64,000 bases of DNA, taken from positions 166,150,394 to 166,214,393 of the forward strand of contig CP136069.1 of NCBI GenBank assembly GCA_032622095.1, in the 5' to 3' direction. Below the pieces are notes generated by a model. That model searched no databases, was not told the origin of the DNA, and worked only from the letters and a program-made list of their open reading frames with translations. The position numbers and the translations under genes are program-made. The DNA comes from Siphonodentalium dalli (taxonomy: Eukaryota; Mollusca; Scaphopoda; Gadilida; Siphonodentaliidae). Each line of letters begins with the position of its first letter. Position 1 is the stretch's first letter. Shown piece by piece: positions 23,795 to 35,642 of the stretch.

Positions 23795-24950
23795 TTGCGC
23801 TATATAGCGTCGCCACGAGTAAACCGTTCGCTCCAAAACTCAAGTAATCGCTATAAAGTTGCGCGTTATCGATACCCCTAATCACATCCACTCACCAAAA
23901 AAGTTATATCCCATGTTTGATTTTTTGGAGTATTTCCCACCTTTGGTTTTCGGTGGAATTTACCAATTTGGACCCACCCGAATAATTGCTCTCCGTTTGG
24001 CATGTTGCTTCTTTAGTAGAGCGGTCAATCTTTGGGAGATTACCTATGGTATATATCGAAGTACCTGCTCCTGCATTATCTCGCTCCTTCATTAGACCGT
24101 TTTGATTTGGCGGGAAGAATAGTTTAGTGATACAGCACTTAAAGGTACTCAACCCGTAAAGAGGGTCCCCATCTCAACAGATTCCAACAACAACAATCCG
24201 ATCAGAGGGTCCTATATTACTATTTCTTTGGCTTTGGGGGTAAAAAATATTTGATTCGAGTCGAGGAACCCATCAAACAAAGCTCAGAGTTGTTAGATAT
24301 TGATTTTTCAAATTTGTTATGTTCTCGAGATTAGTACTAATAACTGCCGTAATCTGCTCTGGATGTGTACTCAAAATCTATTCAAACAGACAAGGATGAA
24401 TAACTCTAAAATCAAGTGGTAATTTTAACGCAATTTTTACTGAGTTCTGGGCCAGATAGTATTCCCGATAATGAAAAATAATAGATTTCTAAAATCGATA
24501 TCTAACAAATCTGAGCTTTGATGGGTGACTTCCTCGACTCGAATCAAATATTTTTGACCCCCGAAGCCATTGAAATAGTAATTGAGAGGAGTTTTATCGG
24601 GTTGAGTACCTTTAACTATTCTCAATTACCTTATAAAGCCTCACCACGAGTAAACCTTCTGCTTTAGCGCGATTTGAAGAGACACGACAAAGTTGCGCCT
24701 GTGCACTGTCTATCAAATTTTGTTTGATCTTGGTGTCTGATTTTTTGACAAATTTCCCCCCTTTGATTTTCGTTGGAATTTGCTAAAAGTCTGAACCCAC
24801 CTGAAGCTAGGTCACTGTTGGGCAGGTTGCTTCCTCAGTAGAACGGTCAAACTTTGGGATCGTATCTACAGGATACTGGCGTACCTGTTCCTGCATTAAT
24901 CTTGCTCATTGATTAGCCCGTTTGGTTTTGGCGCTATAAATAGGTCATTT
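23795..24950. repeat. Diverged direct repeats flanking a foldback
   Basis: 23795-24125 and 24640-24950 are diverged direct repeats that share CACGAGTAAACC, AAAGTTGCGC, a TTTTCGTGGAATT-type run, GGAC/TGAACCCACC, GGTCAA(T/A)CTTTGGGA and GTACCTG(C/T)TCCTGCATTA. Between them, 24136-24320 and 24470-24614 are inverted copies (AAAGGTACTCAACCCG against CGGGTTGAGTACCTTT; ATTTGATTCGAGTCGAGGA against TCCTCGACTCGAATCAAAT). The ORFs in it are not conserved across the copies. Confidence 0.6.
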
Positions 24951-25267
24951 TTTTTATCCCGGTTGTAGGTCGGTAACGGTCCGGACAAAAAACTTACGAG
25001 TGGTACAATCCAGTCCACATCACTCTTCCCATTCGGAGCAAGCAATACAAATATTAGACCGCTGGACTTGTAATAAGGTCATAATACTCAACCAGTTCCA
25101 AACAGCATGAACTGATCTAGAAGATATTTGTGAAAAAAGTCATATTTTCAACTTCCGGCGGCCATTTTGGCGGCCATCTTGGATGGTGAGTTTCAATTTT
25201 GCCCTAAAAAAGTGTCATATTATTATGTCTTAGCTTCACGAAAATATATACATTTGTTTACATTTTA

Positions 25268-25537
25268 CTAGATTTTCCAGATATAATTTGCATAAAACTT
25301 ACTTAGGGTCTGGTCTGAAAAACGGCGGTCATGATGGACGCCATCGTCGTCGTAGTCGTAATCCCTTGAATAATTAACTAGATCAAAAGAGCAGCCGAAT
25401 CTTTCCTCGGCCGAATCTCCGCGGACTCGGACTACAACTTTTAGTGCGCCCCTAGTTTTTGGTAAACAGAAACCGAAAGTTGATTTTGAACGCAAATCGA
25501 AATGGATACTTGGGATTGCTAACGCAGTTTTCGACAT
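25268..25537 (-). other. Open frame next to the TTCGGCC repeat, not recognised
   Basis: An ATG-started frame (MSKTALAIPSIHF) runs through the inverted TTCGGCC word and then into an acidic YDYDDD stretch. A gtaagt donor sequence lies near 25307. It could be the first exon of a small gene, but I see no homologue and no acceptor-linked second exon. Confidence 0.2.
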
Positions 25538-26631
25538 TAATTCTGATGGTATATATATTATATGTATATTTTTAAGTCTTTCGAATTATTCGCTGTGGAC
25601 TTCCGCATAGTATAGCGCTCTTGTAAGTTGTATACAGGTCAGGCACTAATTCCACCGTCTCCCCGTTTTGACTTTTGGCAGTTTTGCCAAGTTTTGTCTT
25701 TTGAAAGTTTTGCCACTTTTGGCTTTTGCAGTTTTGCCAAGTTTTTTGGTGGAAACTTTTGAATCGTACTTGTCCAACAAAGTCCAAAGTAAAGCTGTAC
25801 GGTATTTCTATGGGAGGCCAAATTCACATTTAATAATGAATTGCGCTTAAGCGCAATTGATTGCGCTTAACTTCCGAAGCCTTAAGCCAAGTTAAGGCTT
25901 AAGCTTGCGCTTAAGCCTTAAAGTGACACAACAATCTTCCCCGGTATACCCCGATTGACTGAAGCAATAACATATATATATACGGCGGAATCCCGCAGAT
26001 AACTATTTTTAGCCACAATTCCAATCCGCGCGATCCGATTGGTCGGCGATCTTTCGTCACCAATTTGATACGATTGTTTTGAGAATAATAACTCTCATTC
26101 TCAAGACCAAATAAATTAATTAAAACTTAATTAGTTAGAACGCATATTTGAGTTAGATTATCGGAGTTTTATCTCCGTGTATGTTGTGTTGAATGGGAAT
26201 GTTGGGTCCTCACATATGAAATCAACGATTATTGCCTGGAAAACTTGTCAAAAACTCGGTTCGAATTGAAGTTCGTGTGATCAGATCAGGCTATGTTGCA
26301 TGTTGACATTCTAATTGAATATTGTCAACAGCGGGAATTCTCATCCTGATGACCCAGGAGAGTGACTCAGGTCACAATTAATGGGAACTTTTGGAGAACC
26401 TATCGTTCAAACACGCAGATTAAAAAAAAACAGTGTGGGTAGATAGCGTCAGAAAAATGTACATGTAGCAAGTGCAATTTGACACTATAATTTACATGTA
26501 TGTCTTTGGACTGGACTGGCCGCAGTAGGCCTACACTAGTACAGGCCTTGCAGATTCAAATTGAACTAAAGTCTCCAACAGTGACCTGTAGTATTAAAAT
26601 AACTAATTTCAAAATGTGTGGCCCAGTATTG

Positions 26632-27126
26632 TGGGATGCCAAATAATTGACATTTAATAAATAATTGAGCTTAATCGCAATAAGGAATCCCTTATTAGCG
26701 CAATAAGTAAAAATCTAATTGCCCTTAAGCACAATAAGAGATTCCTTATTGCGTTTAAGCGCAATAAGGAATTTCCTTATTGGGCTTAAGTGCAATAAGA
26801 ATATTCCTTATTGCGCTTAAGCGCAAATAAGGAATATTACATAAACTCCCTATAATTCCAATAGTGTAGTCCATGGTGCAATGGGTGGAGTTTATTGGTC
26901 ACATGGTGACTGTCCACGTGTAGGCCTATTCAGATTCCATCAGATTCTATCCCTGTTAACAGGCAAATATAGGATAATTCTACTATTTTCTCATGAGGGA
27001 GATATTAATTGCACTTAAGCGCAATAAGGATGTATTGCGGTTAAGCGTATAATAAGGAATGTTCTTAATAATATTCCTTTTTGCGCTTAAGCTCAATTAT
27101 TTATTAAATGTCAATTTGGCATCTCA
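26632..27126. mobile_element. GGGATGCC foldback element, copy 1
   Basis: The left end TGGGATGCCAAATAATTGAC and the inverted right end TGAGATGCCAAATTGACATT match. The inner flanks are arrays of CTTAAG-centred palindromes separated by AAGGAATxTTCC. The middle (26850-26990) is unique sequence. Confidence 0.6.
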
Positions 27127-27182
27127 TACAGTATTAGATATATTGGGAGGAGGGTAGATCATGCCATGAATCTCTACTCTTA

Positions 27183-27706
27183 TGGGATGCCAAATTGACA
27201 TTTAATAAATAATTGAGCTTAAGCGCAATAAGGAATCTCTTATTGCGCTTAACGCTTAAGGAATATTCTTATTGCGCTTAAGCGCAATTAGATCTTCCCT
27301 TATGCGCTTAAGCGCAATAAGAACATTCCTTATTGTGCTTAAGCGCAATTACATCCTTATTGCGATTAAGCGCAATTATTATCTCCCTCATGAGATCACC
27401 CCTCTGCAAATAGTAGAATTATCATATATATAGATATTGATTGCACCATGGACTAAACCATTTGAATTATAGGGAGTTTATGTAATATTCCTTATTGCGC
27501 TTAAGCACAATTAGCTCTTATTGCGCTTAAGCGCAATAAGGAAATTCCTTATTGCGCTTAAGCGCAATAAGAATGTTCCTTATTGTGCTTAAGCGCAATA
27601 AGGAATCTCTTATTGCTCTTAAGCGCAATAAGGAATTTTCTTATTGCGCTTGATTCCTTATTGCGCTTAAGCTCAATTATTTATTAAATGTCAATTTGGC
27701 ATCCCA
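27183..27706. mobile_element. GGGATGCC foldback element, copy 2 (TA target)
   Basis: The left end TGGGATGCCAAATTGACATT and the inverted right end are identical over about 25 bp. TA occurs on both sides (27181-27182 and 27707-27708), as in Tc1/mariner-type insertion. More than a dozen CTTAAG palindromes (TTGCGCTTAAGCGCAATAAG and variants) fill both arms; the centre, 27390-27480, is unique. Confidence 0.7.
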
Positions 27707-28240
27707 TATACTCTGGCTAATATGACTTTGGGGCATAGATTTGGGCCATAGCTATGGTCATATAGCAATACTGTGGTGTCACTGTATAAGGGCTTGCTTA
27801 CCTCATATTGTGTACTTATTGACTTAAATCGGGTGAAAAACCCTATTGTCATATTATCAGCATCCCTGTCCCAAAAATTGGTGTTTCATTACGGGAGCTT
27901 TGATGTCTCACTCCTCGAGCTCTGGTAGTTTTATTAAATCAGCGGCTCTTGCACAGATCTATAGTATTTCCAGGTCATATACTGTAGCGCGAATATGGTG
28001 TCACTGAGGACCTGCTTCCCTAATATGGTGTACCTGTATATGTACTCGAAAATCAAAGTTGCCCCAACTAATACAGAAGTTAATACTACCACGAGTTGCC
28101 ACAACTAAAACAGAAGGTAATGCTATTGCGAGTCTACCATTTCGATAAAGAACTTAGGCTTGCTCCCATGCAAACCAATGAAAACAAGAGGTGATATGTC
28201 AATAAGAGCTAAGGTTGAGTTATGGATAAACCTATTTATT
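27707..28240. repeat. Segment shared with 37730-38600
   Basis: A diverged copy of the segment at 37730-38600. Shared words include TATTATCAGCATCCCT, TTATTAAATCAGC, TATAGTATTTCCA, ATATGGTGT and CCTATTTATTCACCAGGG. This points to a larger repeat that carries the CTTAAG arrays at its edges. Confidence 0.55.
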
Positions 28241-28529
28241 CACCAGGGATGTTTAGATACATACATGTATAACCATGAAATGCGCTTAAGATTAGGCAAT
28301 TGATTGTGCGTAAGCAAAATTGATTGCGCTTAAGCACAAATAATTATGTTTTCAAGAACAAATCACTATGCTTAAGCACAATCGATTGCACTTAAGAGCA
28401 ATGATTGCTCTTAAGCACAATGATAAGTTCAACTAATTGTGCTTAAGTGTAATTATTTGTGCTTAAGTGCAATTAATTGCACTTAAGCGCACTTCATTAT
28501 TAAATGACAATTTGGCCTCCCAGAGGCGA

Positions 28530-29830
28530 ATGCCCGTATAAATCATATTCTACCAGTACAAAACCTCGGGAACTTTTTAAAGTATTGATAGAGAACCTTA
28601 TAAAGCTGAAAAAATAACAAGGGGAATATATTTCTTTATTAATACCTGTCGCTTAATAGTTTATTCATAAGTAGGTGAAAGTGCCAACTCGAGATGACAT
28701 TATTTAACAGACTTGATGGGTGAGTTTGCTATGCGCACTTACAATCATGGAATTTCTGCAGGGTAATTAATTCAGTGTTTTTGTGATATCAGCTCACTAA
28801 AGCCACCAAAAGCATGCATTTTCGAGCTGGAACCACCCCATTCTTTGAAGTTGATTATCGAGGAACAATTATAAACAAAGAAATATGTTCCCTGCCTTGT
28901 TTGTTCAATGTTATAAAGTTCATTATCAAAACATAAAAAAGTTCCCAAGTTTTGTTCTGATGGAATAAGATCTCTACAGGCGCTAAGCAGAGTAAAGATT
29001 CATGACATGATCTAGGGGAGGGGGTTTCTTCATTTTCAACAAGATAGCTCCAGGCTGTTGACCCAACATTCAACAATAATTTGAACAAGGACTAAATCAT
29101 GCCAGAAGCTCCCACAAAAATATTCATGATTGCCAATTACTCAATTAATAAATTCAATTGCAAGTCTATCACAGATAGTGACAGTCAGTTGTGGTATTCA
29201 GTTATTAACAGACTTGTAATTATATTAAATTTAATTCATTAGTGAAAATTCATACATGTGTTAAGTACCTTATTAATAAATCATTTAAAATAAGTCTTCT
29301 TAAATATATCTCTTCATGATATTGATGATGTCCATCCCTCTCATGGCAGACCCCAGACTCCTATACTGAATACTAATAACAAATAGGTGGTTTTTCTGTT
29401 TACCAGCAGGTACAAGATAATAAAATATGTATAGTGACAATGGAGTGAAATCTCCTGGAACTGTAAGATTTATCTCACAGTTTGTCATTGAGCATCAAAT
29501 TGATTATTTTTTTGTCAAAATGACATATTTAGATATAATTCAGTCTCATACTTCTTGGTGAGCTGGGGTTATGGACAATATTTCAGCAGCAAAAATGTAA
29601 TTATTTTCATATTTATAATAGTGTGAAATAACCATGGCTTCTATCCTATATTTTTTATCTTGTACCCATGATTCACCTATGTTATTCAGGATTTATGGGA
29701 GGTGCTAGTATACCATCAGTAGTCAGAGTAATCAAAACTATGTGGTTCATTTATGAGACAAAATACCGAACCTGGAGGGTCGGAACTAAAACTAATTACA
29801 ACAAAAATTGTCTATTTAGGAATAAAATCA
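28530..29830. other. Intergenic, nothing recognised
   Basis: 1.3 kb of AT-rich sequence. I see no conserved ORF, RNA gene or transposon end. Confidence 0.55.
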
Positions 29831-29835
29831 ATTAA

Positions 29836-30119
29836 CCCTTTCATTATGGGAGCAGCATTCACCCTTCCATGATTGGAGCATTGGAAATATTGCAAAAAAA
29901 AACCTGTGCTAATGCATTCTCTTATATATGGTAGTTTCCAGTAGGGATCCTAGAATATATAAGAGAATATATTACATTGGCCTAACAATATTTACCTTGA
30001 CCTTGTAAGCCAGTGCATTCTCTTATATATGTGAGGCTACCTATGGTACCTGCAGATATAAGGGAATGCACTGGCACATGATTCAATGCTCCACTAGCGC
30101 AGCTCCCATCAAGAAATGG
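29836..30119. mobile_element. piggyBac-like MITE, family C
   Basis: TTAA precedes it at 29832-29835; the right flank is TTAT. The ends CCCTTTCATTATGGGAGCAG and (inverted) CCATTTCTTGATGGGAGCTG match. It carries two AATGCATTCTCTTATATATG hairpins. Confidence 0.6.
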
Positions 30120-30888
30120 TTATATTATATATTTGAGTCTCCCAAGTTCTTCCAACTGCATATTTTGTAGATTTTATTTTCCTGCTTTACAGAAGAAATT
30201 TAATCATTTACAAATTTCCAAATTCACTAAAGATGGATTATCTCTTCCTCTAACATGTGTTGTATAGTTTACTGGTTATAAAATAATAAAAATAAGCCGG
30301 AGATACCTGTCTGGAAATGTTACTATCAATTAATATTGATTTTAAATCAATATGTATTTTTTAATGCGAGAATTAAGTGGGATATATATTTGTTCCTATT
30401 TTTTTTAGAAAAAGTTCCAATAAACACGAGCCCTAAAATACTGGACATTGATTGTATGCTTATTATAATACTAATTGATAGAAGTGTTTCCAGACAGGGG
30501 TCTTCGATTCATATTTATTATGTTATACACAGGAAACTATAAAATACTTGTTATAGAAAGAGATAATGATTAATCCATCTGTAAGAGTAAGTGTTTTTCA
30601 AGTTGTGTGTCTTCAAGAATTGGAGTGTATCACACTGAGCCAAATTCAATATATGATGGTCAGGTATTTCAAAGACTAGAAACAAAATTAACAGCTTTTT
30701 CATAGTTTTAGTAATTTTCTGACTAGATTGTGTACAAAACATGATTTCTTATTAGTCTATGGTGAAGACAAAACTATTTTTGAACAAATTATGTGTTAGA
30801 CTTACAAACTGTGAAGGGATTTCCAAACACATTGTGATGCTATCGTTTTACAATTGAAAGTGTTCTAAATAATTTTGCACATTTCATG

Positions 30889-31290
30889 ACTGGAGCTTCC
30901 TGAAATTTAGCGAAAACACTGTACCAATGCATTCTCTTATATATGACAGTCTCCCATAGGCAGACTCACATATTTAAGAGAATTCATTGGCCTAACAACA
31001 TTTATCTTGACCATGCAAGCCAGTGCATTCTTTTATATTTACAACCTGCCATATGGGAGACCATTATTTATGATTAATCCTTCCATAATTGGAGCTTCAT
31101 GAAATTTTTTGAAAACTTGTGCCAATGCATTCTCTTATATATGCGAGTCTCCAATAGGATGCCTTGCATATATAAGAGAATGCATTAAGCTAACAATACT
31201 TATATTGAACTTCTAAGCCAGTGCAGTCTCTTATATTTAAGATTGTATATATGCGAGATACATATATATAAAAGAATGCATAAGCATGAC
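30889..31290. mobile_element. Two degenerate family C MITE copies
   Basis: CATGACTGGAGCTTCCTGAA at 30886 and, after TTAA at 31074-31077, TCCTTCCATAATTGGAGCTT mark two successive copies. Each is followed by the ATGCATTCTCTTATATATG hairpin. The right ends are degraded. Confidence 0.5.
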
Positions 31291-31721
31291 TGGTTGTTTT
31301 TTCTATTTATGCCCCAACATTTGTTAAACAGACAAAAATGCCAAAAAATGGCATTTTTGGAAAAGTATCAAGACTGAAGGAGTAATCTCAGTCATAAGTT
31401 AATTTTATTCAACAAAACACCAAAAAAAAAAATGCCATGAGAAAAACAGGGTATATGGATTTAAATTTATTTCAATTTACTCTGGAGGTGGGGGGGGGGT
31501 TAATATATATTCAGACACATATGATACTTTTTTACATTTTACCATTTCTGCGATTCACCCACCCCCGCAACCAATTTCTTTCCCTCTTTACAATTGTTTT
31601 CCCAAAGCATTTTTAAACACCCCTCCCCATCTGTCTGTCTGAATATATATGTGGAGATTCTATGAGGAAACAACTATTTTTACCATCTTACCATCCGCCC
31701 AGAACATTAAACCTTTCTAAG

Positions 31722-32038
31722 GCTGAAGGGGTCACTCTCACCAAAAAAAGTGCTGAAGGGTACACATGGTTTGAAAATGTGCTGAAGGTTTGTGATCGCC
31801 ACTAACACCGTTACTTAAACTGTGTTTCTGAAAGTCTGACGCCCATGAGCAGTTTGTTTTCAGTTCATTTTCTGTTCATTGGAACGTAATCAATTATTCT
31901 CTAACAGAAATCATGGCAGATACGAAATCTAAACGACGTCATTTAGAACGACATTTCAAACCCTGTATTACCATTCAGCACATTTTCAAATCCTGTGTAC
32001 CCTTCAGCACTTTTTTTGGTGAGAGTGACCCCTTCAGC
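31722..32038. mobile_element. MULE-like MITE (GCTGAAGGGG family) in unit 1
   Basis: The ends GCTGAAGGGGTCACTCTCAC and (inverted) the same sequence continue into AAAAAAAGTGCTGAAGGGT. The flanks CTTTCTAAG and CTTACTAAG are an 8/9 match. It contains an ATG reading MADTKSKRRHLERHF, perhaps the start of a lost transposase. It is duplicated at 33715-34031. Confidence 0.7.
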
Positions 32039-32329
32039 CTTACTAAGTTAGATACATGTAGGTCTACCACTACATATAACGCTGTAAGGCAATAAAAACC
32101 AATTATGCTTTTAAAGCGTAATGGAGTTACGCTTAAGCATAATCAGCCATTACATGTTAGATTGATCGCCCATATAGTACTTAATATATGCAATGACAAT
32201 GTTGTTGTTTGAGCCATCCAAATGATTTTGGAGTATAAATATAAGCAGCAAGTGAAATAATTGAAAAATAATTTATTATATATGATAAACAAGCATAAAT
32301 TATAAATAGTTAAGCAATAGTTCCTTGTT

Positions 32330-32705
32330 AGCATTGTTGAAAACATCCCATACTGTTGTTCCCCTCGCAGAGCGGATAGAAAACCGTCAATGTCACTGAT
32401 ATCAACAACCGACTATTCCAGGTGGTTCCATTCCACAGTTGTTTTAACAAAGAAGGAGTGTTCGTATTGTGAGCTGCTAGTACGCAGAAGTTGGAACGAT
32501 TCTGTGTTGTTACACACCTCCTTCTCCACCGGATTTTGACTGACACGTACAGTCCTCAAATTTTGTTGGCTGTAGCCTGTATTTGCCTTGTGTTTTAGAT
32601 AATCAGGCTTAGGAAGTGCTGGGAGCAACCCCATGACTATTTTGTGGTATTTAACCAGTCGCTGTTCTTTCCTTCTGGGAGCTTTACCTCAGACAGCATG
32701 TCTGT
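32330..32705 (-). pseudogene. LINE reverse-transcriptase C-terminal remnant, unit 1
   Basis: The minus-strand frame reads PRRKEQRLVKYHKIVMGLLP, later RTSSSQYEHSFFVKTTVEWN and, after a TAG, SVVDISDIDGFLSAL. The pattern RR...RL...KI..GL, then R...Y..SFF..T...WN, then a final F..AL is the conserved tail of many LINE polymerases. No reverse-transcriptase core is present here. Confidence 0.6.
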
Positions 32706-32889
32706 GACTGATCCATCATCTCGTCTGTATATGTTCTTTTCTGTATCTGTTCTTTGAGTTTAAGAGAGATCTCGAGGTCAAGTGACCAATTTTGAATGGG
32801 GATTTCCATGCAAATCTGCAGAGCAAAATTTAGAGTTGCACATACTTCTGAGTGTGACTTGATGTAGTATTGAAAACAACAGGTATTTA

Positions 32890-33014
32890 CAGGGACGCCA
32901 GAAGCATCAAAGGGCAAGGGGGCAAACCAACCAGGAGGGCACTTTTCGGGTACCCACTGGCCTCACCTGAGTCAGGCCAGCAAGGGGGGCTGTCCCCCTT
33001 CTCTGGCGTCCCTG
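32890..33014. mobile_element. hAT-like MITE, 125 bp, perfect target duplication (unit 1)
   Basis: The ends CAGGGACGCCAGA and TCTGGCGTCCCTG are inverted. GGTATTTA occurs exactly on both sides (32882-32889 and 33015-33022). It is nested inside an older inverted-repeat pair (about 32792-32889 against 33225-33330, sharing CAAGTCACACTCAGAAGTAT). Duplicated at 34883-35007. Confidence 0.85.
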
Positions 33015-33714
33015 GGTATTTATCTGGTGACTGGCGGGTCCAATTGGAACTTGTTCCATTATAAATTATAATGTTGGTGTATTTATTTTTGAATTTTATA
33101 TTGATATTTCGAATCTGACAAATATAAGTTATGTAGGTCAAGTGATATGTAATTCCAGAAAAAAATTCTCAAAAATATATTTATAGTAAAATTTTATAAT
33201 TTACGAAGCGGACCCACCAGATAAATACCTGTTGTCTAGTACCACATCAAGTCACACTCAGAAGTATGTGCAACTCTTTAACTTTTGCTCCGCAGATTTG
33301 CAAGGAAATCCCCATTCAAAATCCACCACGGCGGAAAAAATGGCATTTTTGGAAAAGTATCAAGACTGAAGGAGTAATCTCAGTCATAAGTTAATTTTAT
33401 TCAACAAAACACCAAAAAAAAAAATGCCATGAGAAAAACAGGGTATATGGATTTAAATTTATTTCAATTTACTCTGGAGGTGGGGGGGGGGGTTAATATA
33501 TATTCAGACACATATGATACTTTTTTACATTTTACCATTTCTGCGATTCACCCACCCCCGCAACCAATTTCTTTCCCTCTTTACAATTGTTTTCCCAAAG
33601 CATTTTTAAACACCCCTCCCCATCTGTCTGTCTGAATATATATGTGGAGATTCTATGAGGAAACAACTATTTTTACCATCTTACCATCCGCCCAGAACAT
33701 TAAACCTTTCTAAG

Positions 33715-34031
33715 GCTGAAGGGGTCACTCTCACCAAAAAAAGTGCTGAAGGGTACACATGGTTTGAAAATGTGCTGAAGGTTTGTGATCGCCACTAACA
33801 CCGTTACTTAAACTGTGTTTCTGAAAGTCTGACGCCCATGAGCAGTTTGTTTTCAGTTCATTTTCTGTTCATTGGAACGTAATCAATTATTCTCTAACAG
33901 AAATCATGGCAGATACGAAATCTAAACGACGTCATTTAGAACGACATTTCAAACCCTGTATTACCATTCAGCACATTTTCAAATCCTGTGTACCCTTCAG
34001 CACTTTTTTTGGTGAGAGTGACCCCTTCAGC
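33715..34031. mobile_element. MULE-like MITE (GCTGAAGGGG family) in unit 2
   Basis: Copy carried by the tandem duplication, with the same ends, flanks and MADTKSKRRHLERHF start. Confidence 0.7.
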
Positions 34032-34322
34032 CTTACTAAGTTAGATACATGTAGGTCTACCACTACATATAACGCTGTAAGGCAATAAAAACCAATTATG
34101 CTTTTAAAGCGTAATGGAGTTACGCTTAAGCATAATCAGCCATTACATGTTAGATTGATCGCCCATATAGTACTTAATATATGCAATGACAATGTTGTTG
34201 TTTGAGCCATCCAAATGATTTTGGAGTATAAATATAAGCAGCAAGTGAAATAATTGAAAAATAATTTATTATATATGATAAACAAGCATAAATTATAAAT
34301 AGTTAAGCAATAGTTCCTTGTT

Positions 34323-34698
34323 AGCATTGTTGAAAACATCCCATACTGTTGTTCCCCTCGCAGAGCGGATAGAAAACCGTCAATGTCACTGATATCAACA
34401 ACCGACTATTCCAGGTGGTTCCATTCCACAGTTGTTTTAACAAAGAAGGAGTGTTCGTATTGTGAGCTGCTAGTACGCAGAAGTTGGAACGATTCTGTGT
34501 TGTTACACACCTCCTTCTCCACCGGATTTTGACTGACACGTACAGTCCTCAAATTTTGTTGGCTGTAGCCTGTATTTGCCTTGTGTTTTAGATAATCAGG
34601 CTTAGGAAGTGCTGGGAGCAACCCCATGACTATTTTGTGGTATTTAACCAGTCGCTGTTCTTTCCTTCTGGGAGCTTTACCTCAGACAGCATGTCTGT
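34323..34698 (-). pseudogene. LINE reverse-transcriptase C-terminal remnant, unit 2
   Basis: The duplicated copy of the remnant at 32330-32705, identical in translation, including the TAG after VEWNHLE. Confidence 0.6.
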
Positions 34699-34882
34699 GA
34701 CTGATCCATCATCTCGTCTGTATATGTTCTTTTCTGTATCTGTTCTTTGAGTTTAAGAGAGATCTCGAGGTCAAGTGACCAATTTTGAATGGGGATTTCC
34801 ATGCAAATCTGCAGAGCAAAATTTAGAGTTGCACATACTTCTGAGTGTGACTTGATGTAGTATTGAAAACAACAGGTATTTA

Positions 34883-35007
34883 CAGGGACGCCAGAAGCAT
34901 CAAAGGGCAAGGGGGCAAACCAACCAGGAGGGCACTTTTCGGGTACCCACTGGCCTCACCTGAGTCAGGCCAGCAAGGGGGGCTGTCCCCCTTCTCTGGC
35001 GTCCCTG
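34883..35007. mobile_element. hAT-like MITE, 125 bp (unit 2)
   Basis: Copy of the 32890-33014 element, carried by the tandem duplication, with the same GGTATTTA flanks. Confidence 0.85.
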
Positions 35008-35642
35008 GGTATTTATCTGGTGACTGGCGGGTCCAATTGGAACTTGTTCCATTATAAATTATAATGTTGGTGTATTTATTTTTGAATTTTATATTGATAT
35101 TTCGAATCTGACAAATATAAGTTATGTAGGTCAAGTGATATGTAATTCCAGAAAAAAATTCTCAAAAATATATTTATAGTAAAATTTTATAATTTACGAA
35201 GCGGACCCACCAGATAAATACCTGTTGTCTAGTACCACATCAAGTCACACTCAGAAGTATGTGCAACTCTTTAACTTTTGCTCCGCAGATTTGCAAGGAA
35301 ATCCCCATTCAAAATCCACCACGGCGGAAGACACACACTATTCGTTGCTCTTTCCAATTTTTCGTCATCTTCCCGCTTACGAAAACTTCTTATTTGATCG
35401 CATTTTGCCAATTTAAGCTCAATATATCTCAGTCTTTTTCTAACGATATCCTGACAGTGAAACCATGCTTGACAGAACACAGGGATATCCCCAATCTATT
35501 TATAGCATATCAGGCTGTATCAGGGGAGATAAACCATGCATGCAGTTTATAGAAGCGTTAGGAACAGGCAGTAAACAGCTGATTTCAACAACAACAACAT
35601 GGTGGCGATTATTTTTGAGTCCCTTTAAGCGCAAATACCACA

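Larger units (their letters stand above)
25811..28521. repeat. Foldback element with GCGCTTAAGCGC palindrome array (outer unit)
   Basis: The left end TGGGAGGCCAAATTCACATT and the inverted right end TGGGAGGCCAAATTGTCATT enclose 2.7 kb. Both ends lead directly into palindromes TTGCGCTTAAGCGCAA. Inside are at least two related units (26632-27126 and 27183-27706) and many more CTTAAG-centred palindromes. No coding capacity is visible. Confidence 0.6.
31343..33334. repeat. Tandem duplication, unit 1 (1992 bp)
   Basis: Repeated head to tail at 33335-35327. By eye the two units are identical except for one extra G in a G-run (10 versus 11 after GGAGGT). The junction reads CACGGCGG followed by AAAAAATGGCATTTTTGG. 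Each unit carries a MULE-like MITE, a LINE 3' remnant, an inverted-repeat pair and a hAT-like MITE. Confidence 0.9.
33335..35327. repeat. Tandem duplication, unit 2 (1993 bp)
   Basis: The second unit; the offset from unit 1 is 1993 bp after the G-run. It ends at CACGGCGG and is followed by AAGACACACACTATTC, unique sequence. Confidence 0.9.

Noticed and set aside
26632-28521. Regularly spaced short palindromes that could be mistaken for a CRISPR array
   Set aside because: Spacing is irregular, the spacers repeat each other, repeats are perfect self-palindromes inside transposon ends, and the DNA is from an intron-bearing animal genome.
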